Shown here: positions 7,479 to 12,683 of the stretch, piece after piece | Layout of the letters: the number at the start of each line of letters is the position of its first letter | Position numbering within the stretch: the stretch's first letter is position 1 | Source: Rhodosalinus sp046542825 | GTDB lineage: Bacteria > Pseudomonadota > Alphaproteobacteria > Rhodobacterales > Rhodobacteraceae | Length of the DNA: 12,683 nucleotides | Direction of reading: 5' to 3' | NCBI RefSeq assembly: GCF_046542825.1 | Contig: NZ_JBKHAQ010000084.1 | Span: 1 to 12,683 of the forward strand | Translations under genes and position numbers: made by a program | Notes under the pieces: generated by a model | Seen by the model: the letters and a program-made list of their open reading frames with translations, nothing else | Told to the model about the DNA's origin: nothing | The model's database searches: none

Positions 7479-7554
7479 TGTCTTCGCAGGTCAATAGGAT
7501 TGATCCGATGGCGTCTGCGGACCATTTTCCTTAAGGACGACAAAGGAGTGTCGC

Positions 7555-8310
7555 ATGACGTTCAAGCTCGAGGCACGTCTCAGCCGCGATACGGCACCGA
7601 CGACGCAGGAAGCCTTGCAGAAAGCCTTGCCGCGCAGCGCGGGGCCGCTCGACGCCAGCGCGGTGCAACGCGCCCGGCTCCAGGGGCCTGCGCTCGCCTT
7701 CGACCCGATGCAGTCCGGCTGGGTTTTCGCCGATGCCGAGAACGACCTCTGCACCCATGTGCATGACGCGGCCATTGCCGCCACTCACCCGCGGGCCGGG
7801 CACGCCACCAGCGCGGATGCCTCCGTTCTGACGCTTGGCACCTATCGCCTGCGCCCCTGGCGCGCGGCCGATGCGGCGCGCTTCGCGGCCCTGCTGGGGG
7901 ACGAAGCGGTCTGGCGTCACCTGCCGGAACGCTACCCCGGGTCCCTGACCGCGACCGACGCTGCCGGCATGATCGCGCTGGCCAACGAGCGGGGCGACCA
8001 CGATGTTCTGGCGATCGAGCAGGAGGGCGCCGCGATCGGCCAGATCAGGCTGGAATTCGCCGCAGGCGGCACGGTGGCCGAACTCAGCTACTGGTTCGGC
8101 CGCGCGTATTGGCGCAGCGGCCACGCGAGCAGGGTCGTGCCCGCCTTCGTCGCGTCGGCAGCGGCGCGACACCGAGGGCTTGACCGCCTCACCGCCCGGG
8201 TTCACGACGGCAATCCCGCATCCGCCGCGGTGCTCGCGCGGGCGGGTTTCGCGCGCGACCCGGAGGCGGACGCGCCGCCGTGGCGCTTTTTCACCCGCGC
8301 CCTGCGCTGA
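7555..8310 (+). CDS. GNAT-family N-acetyltransferase with an N-terminal extension
   Basis: The 251-residue protein has a RimJ/RimL-type GNAT domain at about residues 91-251. It starts with LGTYRLRPWRAADAARFAAL, contains the central ELSYWFGRAYWRSGHASRVV (acetyl-CoA pyrophosphate loop, R187-x-G189-x-A191) and ends with VHDGNPASAAVLARAGF (N220, GF at 231-232). Such enzymes acetylate amino groups of protein N-termini, polyamines or small molecules; the substrate is not predictable here. Residues 1-90 are an unrecognised extension rich in Ala and Gln/Arg that includes DPMQSGWVFADAENDLCTHVHDA (split about 50-72), with possible metal ligands C66, H68 and H70. The start is supported by AAAGGAG at 7542-7548, 6 bases upstream of the ATG. 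It is divergent from the OxyR-like regulator, which may control it. Confidence 0.88.
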   Translation: MTFKLEARLSRDTAPTTQEALQKALPRSAGPLDASAVQRARLQGPALAFDPMQSGWVFADAENDLCTHVHDAAIAATHPRAGHATSADASVLTLGTYRLRPWRAADAARFAALLGDEAVWRHLPERYPGSLTATDAAGMIALANERGDHDVLAIEQEGAAIGQIRLEFAAGGTVAELSYWFGRAYWRSGHASRVVPAFVASAAARHRGLDRLTARVHDGNPASAAVLARAGFARDPEADAPPWRFFTRALR

Positions 8311-8830
8311 TCCTGTCGGCGCGGCGCCCGCGCCCCGTCACGCTTGCACGGGTCGGCGGCCGGACGGCGCAAATGGCCTGCAGACGATGCCCAGCCTGCT
8401 TGCCGCTGCCGATCGGCGCGGGCCCGGCCGCGCCCCCGGATGCCGGCGCGCGGGTCGCAACGGCGCTTGCCGCAGGTCCGCGCAGCGCCGTCGGCAGGCC
8501 CGCCTCGGCCATCGCGACGCAGCCGCCCGTTTCCGCCTCGACGCGCGCCACGACACTTTGGTGAAGTGAGATCCCGCGCCGCATCGCCCGGGCAGAACGA
8601 CGCGGATGATGACCCCGCGGCCGGCGCGTCCATCGCGCCCTCGGCTTCTCCTGGCGCGGCGGCGCGGCATGGCGAGATGGCCTCCCGGTCCCGCCGGCCG
8701 AGGCGCGGCGCATCGCGGCCTTCGCCACCGCGATCGCCTCCGCCATCGGCAGAACCGCCCGGACATCTGCCTCGCCCGGCACACGCGCCGGTGCGCCCTC
8801 TGGCAGGCCGCTGAAGGCAGGCCGCTGAAG
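8291..8830 (-). pseudogene. Frameshifted, 3'-truncated ornithine cyclodeaminase/mu-crystallin relic
   Basis: On the minus strand three stretches read as parts of one family. From 8782, PGEADVRAVLPMAEAIAVAK followed by AAMRRASAG matches the N-terminus of the OCD/mu-crystallin family. From about 8640 to 8580 the expected V-x-V-x-PGNAAR motif is split over the other two frames (VVLPG in one, CPGDAARD in another). From 8575, GISLHQSVVARVEAETG, then TALRGPAASAVATRA and PIGSGKQAGHRLQAICAVRP, match the central substrate and NAD(P)-binding part. At least two frameshifts are needed, and the gene stops after about 155 of the usual 310-350 residues, where the end of the acetyltransferase gene begins. 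It lies 70 bases downstream of the DauA-like gene on the same strand, so it was probably the second gene of that operon. The upper boundary is approximate. Confidence 0.65.
8802..8830. repeat. Two-copy 14-base tandem duplication
   Basis: GGCAGGCCGCTGAAG occurs at 8802-8816 and again at 8816-8830, so a unit of 14 bases is repeated twice without mismatch. Because 14 is not a multiple of 3, the duplication would itself shift a reading frame. It lies at the upstream edge of the ornithine cyclodeaminase relic, between that relic and the dehydrogenase stop codon, and looks like replication slippage in decaying sequence. Confidence 0.75.
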
Positions 8831-8842
8831 AAGCCTCGGGAG

Positions 8843-8861
8843 GGCAGCCTGCTAGGCTGCC
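8843..8861 (-). terminator. Hairpin containing the dehydrogenase stop codon
   Basis: GGCAGCC-TGCTA-GGCTGCC forms a perfect 7-base stem (8 bases if T8850/A8854 pair). The loop carries the TAG stop codon of the leftward dehydrogenase gene (CTA at 8852-8854 on the + strand). On the minus strand it is followed by a pyrimidine-rich TCCCGAGGCTTCTTC but not a real T-run. It may be a weak terminator or an mRNA 3'-stabilising hairpin. Confidence 0.4.
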
Positions 8862-9976
8862 AGCGCCGGGCGCCCGGGCGCGAAGACGCCGGGAGCGACG
8901 CCCGCCGCTGCAAGGTCTTGGGGCATCGGGCGCCCCAGCGCGAGTGCCGCGGCGAGGCGGCCCAGCGCAGGGGCGGTCTGGATGCCGTAGCCGCCCTGCC
9001 CCGCGAGCCAGAAGAAGCCAGGCGCATCGGACGCGAAGCCCGCAACCGGCTCGCCGTCGGCCACGAAGCTGCGCAGCCCCGCCCACTTGTGGTCGATGCG
9101 CCGCACCGAAACGGTGAAGGCACGCTCGATCCGGTCCACGGCGATGGCCACGTCCAGCTCCTCGGGCTGCGCGTCGCAGGGCGCGCAGGGGGTCGCGTCT
9201 GCCGGGGAGATCAGGAGTTTTCCGGCATCGGGCTTCATGTAAAAGCCCTCTTCGGCATCCACGACCATGGGCCAGTCCTCGCCCGCGGGTCCGCCCGGCG
9301 GGTCGATCAGCGCCGCGGTGCGCCGCTTGGGCGTGAGCCCTATGGGCGCGACACCGGCCAGGCGCGCCACCTCGTCCGCCCAGGCGCCCGCGGCGTTGAC
9401 GATCAGCGGCGCCTCGACCAGCCCCTGCTTCGTCTCCACCCGCCAGACATCGCCCGCGCGCGCGACGCCCTGCACTTCGGCATCGGTGAGCACCTCGCCG
9501 CCCGCTTCCCTCAGCGCGCGCAGATAGCGCTGGTGCAGCGCGTCCACGTCGATGTCGCTTGCCGCTTCGTCCCAGAGCGCGGCGGTTGCGTAACCCTCGC
9601 GCAGGAGCGGCATCCGGGCGCGGGCGTCAAGGGGCGTGATGGGGGTCAGTGCGCCGGCCATCTCCGACTCGAGCGCAGAAAGCGCCGCCCGCTGATCGTC
9701 GCGCGCCACGAAAAGCACCCCGCGCGGCCGCAGCAGCGGCGCACCGGCCGGTCCGGTCCACGCGCGGAACGCCGGGCCGGAGGCGCGCGACAGCGCGCGC
9801 ACGCCGGGTGGGCCATAGGTGCAGGTATAGAGCGCGGCGGAGCGCCCGGTGGTGTGATAGCCGGGCCGCGCCTCGCGCTCGATCAGCACGACCCGCGCCT
9901 CGCCTGCCAGTTCCGCCGCGGCCGAGGCGCCCGCGATGCCGCCGCCGATGACCGCGATGTCCGCTGTCCGTGCCAT
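8852..9976 (-). CDS. FAD-dependent D-amino-acid dehydrogenase, DauA-like (DAO family)
   Basis: The 374-residue flavoprotein belongs to the D-amino-acid oxidase/dehydrogenase fold. The FAD loop VIGGGIAGASAAAEL is at 9-23 and the ribose-binding acid is E33 in LIEREARPGYHTTGRSAA. Its overall pattern follows Pseudomonas aeruginosa D-arginine dehydrogenase DauA: PKRRT (217, R219), FYMKPDAG (Y246), WAGLRSFVADG (R302) and AGQGGYGIQT (325-334). Those correspond to the DauA substrate-carboxylate ligands R222, Y249 and R305, and Y54 to DauA Y53. However, the DauA residues H48 and E87 appear as L49 and V87, so cationic D-arginine is probably not the preferred substrate. The start is ATG 9974-9976, preceded by AGAGGG; a GTG at 10000 would add 8 residues. 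It probably oxidises a D-amino acid to the 2-oxo acid and ammonia, passing electrons to quinone or another acceptor. An OCD-family relic follows downstream. Confidence 0.88.
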   Translation of the reverse strand: MARTADIAVIGGGIAGASAAAELAGEARVVLIEREARPGYHTTGRSAALYTCTYGPPGVRALSRASGPAFRAWTGPAGAPLLRPRGVLFVARDDQRAALSALESEMAGALTPITPLDARARMPLLREGYATAALWDEAASDIDVDALHQRYLRALREAGGEVLTDAEVQGVARAGDVWRVETKQGLVEAPLIVNAAGAWADEVARLAGVAPIGLTPKRRTAALIDPPGGPAGEDWPMVVDAEEGFYMKPDAGKLLISPADATPCAPCDAQPEELDVAIAVDRIERAFTVSVRRIDHKWAGLRSFVADGEPVAGFASDAPGFFWLAGQGGYGIQTAPALGRLAAALALGRPMPQDLAAAGVAPGVFAPGRPALAA

Positions 9977-10045
9977 GCCTGCCCTCTGTCGCTCGCCCAC
10001 CCGTCTTAGCGCCGCCGCGCGCGGATGGAAATGCGCAGGCCGGTC

Positions 10046-10062
10046 GCGCCCGAACCGGGCGC
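10046..10062. other. GC-rich inverted repeat in the divergent spacer
   Basis: GCGCCC-gaacc-GGGCGC forms a perfect 6-base stem with a 5-base loop. It lies 70 bases upstream of the dehydrogenase start, in the 179-base spacer between divergent genes. It could be a regulator site or a leader hairpin; nothing identifies a binding protein. Confidence 0.4.
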
Positions 10063-10088
10063 TCCTCGCGACGGGACACCGCCGAAGA

Positions 10089-10104
10089 GGCCCCGCAAGG
10101 GGCC
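10089..10104. other. GCAA-tetraloop hairpin in the divergent spacer
   Basis: GGCCCC-GCAA-GGGGCC is a 6-base all-GC stem closed, when read as + strand RNA, by a GNRA-type GCAA tetraloop. It is 51 bases before the start of the membrane-protein gene. It is too stable to ignore but has no T-run, so it is not a standard terminator. If the operon promoter is close to the start codon it would be upstream DNA rather than part of the leader. Confidence 0.4.
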
Positions 10105-10142
10105 GATGAGCGCACCCACTCGACCCCCGCGCGGAACCGCCC

Positions 10143-10148
10143 TAGCTT
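10143..10148 (+). promoter_or_regulatory. Possible -10 element for a leaderless membrane-protein transcript
   Basis: TAGCTT ends 7 bases before the ATG at 10156, the spacing expected between a -10 box and the first base of a leaderless mRNA. No purine-rich ribosome-binding site precedes this ATG (the upstream bases are GCTTGAATGCC). It is the only T-rich patch in the local sequence. No clear -35 is seen, so this is a weak call. Confidence 0.25.
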
Positions 10149-10155
10149 GAATGCC

Positions 10156-10857
10156 ATGATCGTGATCGCGCCCAACACGGTGTTCAATCCGGCCGCGCTG
10201 GAGACCCGGCAGGTGCCCAAGAAGATGTTCCGCCGGATCGGCATCCTGCCGCGCCGGGCCGGGATCGGCACATGGGCGCGGATCGTCTTCGACGTGCAGA
10301 TCCTGCGCTATCTCGTGGCGCTCGCCCCCTTCGTGATCGCCATGCTGATCTGGCCGCGCCTTGCCTTTCCTATCGCGCAGGCGCCGATCCTGATGGTGCT
10401 TCTGGTCGGGCTGATCGAGATGAAGATGCTGCGCGTCTCGAAGACCGCGCGCGCCGGCATGATCGACGAGGACGCCGCGGCCCGCGGCCTCGACACGCTG
10501 CGCTTCCGGGCGCGGACGATCCTCACCCGCCTCGCCGCGGGCAAGGCTTTGTCCCGGCACCGGCTGCACCTCGTCGTGGAGCAGTCGGAACTGGCCCGCG
10601 TGCCGCCGCTGACCCTGGTGTCGGTGCAACTCGACGGCCCCGATCCGCAGCTTCTGCCGCTCGACGCCGGGGAACAGCGCCTGATCCGCGAGGCGCTCTT
10701 CGACGACGACCTGACGGAACGCGACCTGCTGCGCATCAACCTGCGCGAGGACATCTTCCTGCGCGATGTGGCGCTGGAGGCGCGCGGCGTCTCGGCCCAT
10801 GCGCGCCTTGCCGCCCTGATCGAGCAGCGCGCGCCGCAGGCGCAGCCCGCGCAATGA
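10156..10857 (+). CDS. Uncharacterised two-helix membrane protein heading the MoxR/VWA operon
   Basis: The 233-residue protein has no family I can name. An amphipathic basic N-terminus (residues 1-48, with VPKKMFRRIGILPRR at 20-34) precedes two hydrophobic segments, about 50-67 (LRYLVALAPFVIAMLIW) and 70-88 (AFPIAQAPILMVLLVGLIE). The rest, about 90-233, is soluble and probably cytoplasmic, with a charged helical tail (LREDIFLRDVALEARGVSAH). The hairpin helices suggest it anchors the complex at the inner membrane. The start is chosen at 10156 because the frame upstream is low-complexity and Arg/Pro-rich; there is no good ribosome-binding site, and a leaderless start is possible. Its stop overlaps the ATPase ATG by 4 bases, so the two products are made together. 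It may deliver or receive the MoxR ATPase at the membrane; this is inference. Confidence 0.75.
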   Translation: MIVIAPNTVFNPAALETRQVPKKMFRRIGILPRRAGIGTWARIVFDVQILRYLVALAPFVIAMLIWPRLAFPIAQAPILMVLLVGLIEMKMLRVSKTARAGMIDEDAAARGLDTLRFRARTILTRLAAGKALSRHRLHLVVEQSELARVPPLTLVSVQLDGPDPQLLPLDAGEQRLIREALFDDDLTERDLLRINLREDIFLRDVALEARGVSAHARLAALIEQRAPQAQPAQ

Positions 10858-11963
10858 GCGTCAACGCCCGACACCTCTCCGCCGGCGAGGCGGCGGAAGT
10901 GCTGGAGGCCGGCTGGCGCGCCCAGAGCGAGGGCGGGCTCACGGCCAGCTGGATGCTGCACGGCCGCCCCGGCGTGGGCAAGACGCAGATCGTGCAGGAG
11001 CTGGCCGAAAAGATCGGCGCGCGGCTCTTCGACCTGCGGCTGACCACCATCGAGCCGCAGGACCTGCGCGGCCTGCCCTATTACGATCACGAGGCGCGGC
11101 GCACCGTCTGGTACCGCCCCGAGGACTTGCCCGACGACCCGGACAGGCCCGCCGTCCTGTTTCTCGACGAACTCACCGCCGCGCCGCCGCACCTGCAGCC
11201 CACGGTCTATGGCCTGCTGCAGGAGCGGCGGGTGGGCCGCCACCGCCTGCCGCCTTCCGTCCTGGTGGTGGCCGCGGGCAACACCGTCGAGGACGGCGCG
11301 GTGGCCTACGACATGGGCACGGCCCTGTCCGACCGGCTGATCCACCTGGCCGTGCGGGCCAGCGCCGAGGACTGGCTGACAAACTACGCCCCCCGCCGCG
11401 GCATCGCGCCCGCGGTGACGGCCTTCCTGCGCGGGCGGCCCGACCTTCTGGACACCACCGAGCGCAGCCTGCGCGACGGCACGCTGATCGCCTGCACCCC
11501 GCGCAGCTGGGAGCGGGTCAGCGACATCCTGCGCGCGGTGCCCGACCGGCGGCTGCGGCAGCCGATGGTCGCGGGCACCGTGGGCGAGGCGGCGGCGGCG
11601 GAATTCGCGCTGGTGGCCGACGACGTGGCCGCGCAGGTGCGGGTGGACGAGATGCTGGCCGCGTCCCCCCGCGCGCGCCGCGACCTCTATCCCGACACGC
11701 TGCACGGGCTCAACGCGCTGGTCTATGGCCTGGTGGGCGCGGCGGACGCGAGCAACATGGAGGCCGCGATCGAGGTCATGGCGGGCATCCGCGAGCTTGG
11801 CCGCGACCCGCGCTTCCGCGCCCTGCCGCTGGCCGAACTCACGGCCTTCGGCTTCGAGATGCTGATCCGCAAGGCTCTGGAGGAGGGCACGCAGGAGGCC
11901 TTCCTGCGCTCACCCGCCTACGCGGCCTACGCGGAAGAGCGCAGGGCGGCGGGCCTCGCATGA
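10854..11963 (+). CDS. MoxR-family AAA+ ATPase
   Basis: The 369-residue product is an AAA+ ATPase of the MoxR type. It has Walker A GRPGVGKT (37-44, K43), Walker B AVLFLDELTAA (100-110, D105 and E106), sensor 1 in AAGNTVEDGAV (N143), a likely arginine finger in LSDRLIHL (R161) and sensor 2 in CTPRSWERVS (R217). The helical lid and a C-terminal helical region follow to about residue 350. MoxR proteins act as chaperones that remodel or insert cofactors into target proteins together with a von Willebrand A-domain partner. It overlaps the membrane-protein gene and the following VWA-like gene by 4 bases each. That arrangement fits an ATPase that works with both neighbours. The client is unknown. 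Confidence 0.9.
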   Translation: MSVNARHLSAGEAAEVLEAGWRAQSEGGLTASWMLHGRPGVGKTQIVQELAEKIGARLFDLRLTTIEPQDLRGLPYYDHEARRTVWYRPEDLPDDPDRPAVLFLDELTAAPPHLQPTVYGLLQERRVGRHRLPPSVLVVAAGNTVEDGAVAYDMGTALSDRLIHLAVRASAEDWLTNYAPRRGIAPAVTAFLRGRPDLLDTTERSLRDGTLIACTPRSWERVSDILRAVPDRRLRQPMVAGTVGEAAAAEFALVADDVAAQVRVDEMLAASPRARRDLYPDTLHGLNALVYGLVGAADASNMEAAIEVMAGIRELGRDPRFRALPLAELTAFGFEMLIRKALEEGTQEAFLRSPAYAAYAEERRAAGLA

Positions 11964-12683
11964 CCGTGCATTCCGAGCGCGCGGGCGCGGCGCTGGCCCA
12001 CCTGGGCGAGGCCGACCCGGCGCTGGCCGCGCTGGCCCTCTGGATTGCGCACCGCGACGGCGACCCGCTGCGCTCCGACGGGGCCACCATCTACTATGAC
12101 GCGGGCTTCCCTCTGCGCCCGCTTCCCGAACAGGTGGGGCTTGCCGGGCATCACATCCTGCATGTGGCCTTCCGCCACGCAGCCCGCATGGCCGCGATGG
12201 AGGTGCGCGAGGGTGCGCGCTTCGACCCGCGGCGCTTCAACCTTGCCGCCGACGCAATCGTGAACGAGGCGCTGCTGGCCGCCGGGCACGCCCTGCCCCG
12301 CCCCGCGGTGCGCCTGCAGGAGCTTCTGGCGGTGCTGGGCGACGCGGCCGTGGACCCGGCGGCGGCACTGGCGGACTGGGACGTGGAGCGGCTTTACCTC
12401 GCCCTGGGCGCGCGGGAGGCCACGGGCGGGGGCGAGACGGAGACCTATGCCCGCGCCAAGGGCTTCGAACCCGACCTCGATCCCGACCGCGACGGCGGCG
12501 GCGAGGACCCTGATGCCGCCGACTGGCAGGGCCACCTCGCCCGCGCGCTGGAGGTGGGGCGGCAGGCCGGGCGCGGCATCGGCCGGCTGGCCGCGGCGCT
12601 GGGCGATCTGCCCGCGCCGCATGTGCCCTGGGAGCGGCAGCTGCGCGGTCTGGTCGCCCGCGCGCTGGGTCACCGCCCGCAGC
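11960..12683 (+). CDS. VWA-like putative metallopeptidase domain protein (DUF2201 type), partial
   Basis: The first 241 residues are visible; the gene runs past the window end, where a C-terminal VWA-like domain is expected. The N-terminal region has the metallopeptidase-like pattern GLAGHHILHVAFRHAARM (60-77), then FNLAADAIVNEALL (93-106) and an aromatic HVPWERQLRGLVARAL near 221-236, as in the DUF2201 N-terminal domain. In place of HExxH the sequence reads HHILH (H64-H68), so the catalytic glutamate position is histidine (H65), and hydrolysis may be lost or done differently. An acidic linker (PDLDPDRDGGGEDPDAAD, 171-188) sits between the two parts. Its ATG overlaps the MoxR stop by 4 bases. 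MoxR ATPases typically pair with a VWA protein of this kind, so it is the likely substrate adaptor. Confidence 0.82.
   Translation, partial: MTVHSERAGAALAHLGEADPALAALALWIAHRDGDPLRSDGATIYYDAGFPLRPLPEQVGLAGHHILHVAFRHAARMAAMEVREGARFDPRRFNLAADAIVNEALLAAGHALPRPAVRLQELLAVLGDAAVDPAAALADWDVERLYLALGAREATGGGETETYARAKGFEPDLDPDRDGGGEDPDAADWQGHLARALEVGRQAGRGIGRLAAALGDLPAPHVPWERQLRGLVARALGHRPQ

Noticed and set aside
8202..9123. Two long minus-strand frames (to 9086 and to 9123) covering the gap after the acetyltransferase
   Set aside because: Neither is a single coherent protein. Upstream of 8852 they are shadows of the dehydrogenase gene, and within the gap each carries only pieces of the cyclodeaminase relic.
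8852..10000. GTG start at 10000 for the dehydrogenase
   Set aside because: ATG at 9976 has AGAGGG at good spacing and places the FAD-binding loop at the usual distance from the N-terminus.

Overview
This is a very GC-rich window with dense, closely packed genes, frequent 4-base ATGA stop/start overlaps and strong codon-position bias. Together with the protein types, this suggests an alphaproteobacterium, most likely of the Rhodobacterales. That is an inference: there is no rRNA or other phylogenetic marker. No tRNA, CRISPR array, insertion sequence or phage gene was seen.

Left block (23-6478). A LysR-type regulator of the NhaR kind and mobA (molybdenum cofactor guanylyltransferase) run leftward, overlapping by 4 bases. 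Across a 108-base AT-rich divergent promoter, three genes run rightward: dabB (membrane proton-channel subunit related to NuoL), dabA (DUF2309, a zinc-dependent, carbonic-anhydrase-like subunit with C334, D336, H494 and C509) and a DUF6671 protein with four CxxC pairs, translationally coupled to dabA. DabAB is a known energy-coupled inorganic-carbon (CO2/bicarbonate) accumulation system. The tight coupling of the uncharacterised DUF6671 gene to dabA is the most interesting novelty here. A GTTC-N9-GAAC palindrome containing a T-N11-A LysR motif lies over the -35 region of the dab promoter.

Middle block (6504-8830). A second LysR regulator resembles OxyR but has lost the position of the peroxide-sensing cysteine. 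It is divergent from a GNAT acetyltransferase that carries an unexplained N-terminal extension of about 90 residues. Their 118-base spacer holds an ATAG-N7-CTAT palindrome. After the acetyltransferase, on the opposite strand, lies a frameshifted and 3'-truncated relic of an ornithine cyclodeaminase/mu-crystallin gene.

Right block (8852-12683). A DauA-like FAD amino-acid dehydrogenase runs leftward, with the relic downstream of it in the same direction, so the pair looks like a decayed amino-acid catabolic operon. Across a 179-base spacer with two GC-rich hairpins, a three-gene rightward operon begins: a two-helix membrane protein, a MoxR-family AAA+ ATPase and a VWA-like putative metallopeptidase (DUF2201 type) cut by the window end. 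The last two overlap their predecessors by 4 bases. This looks like a MoxR/VWA chaperone-type module with a dedicated membrane partner.
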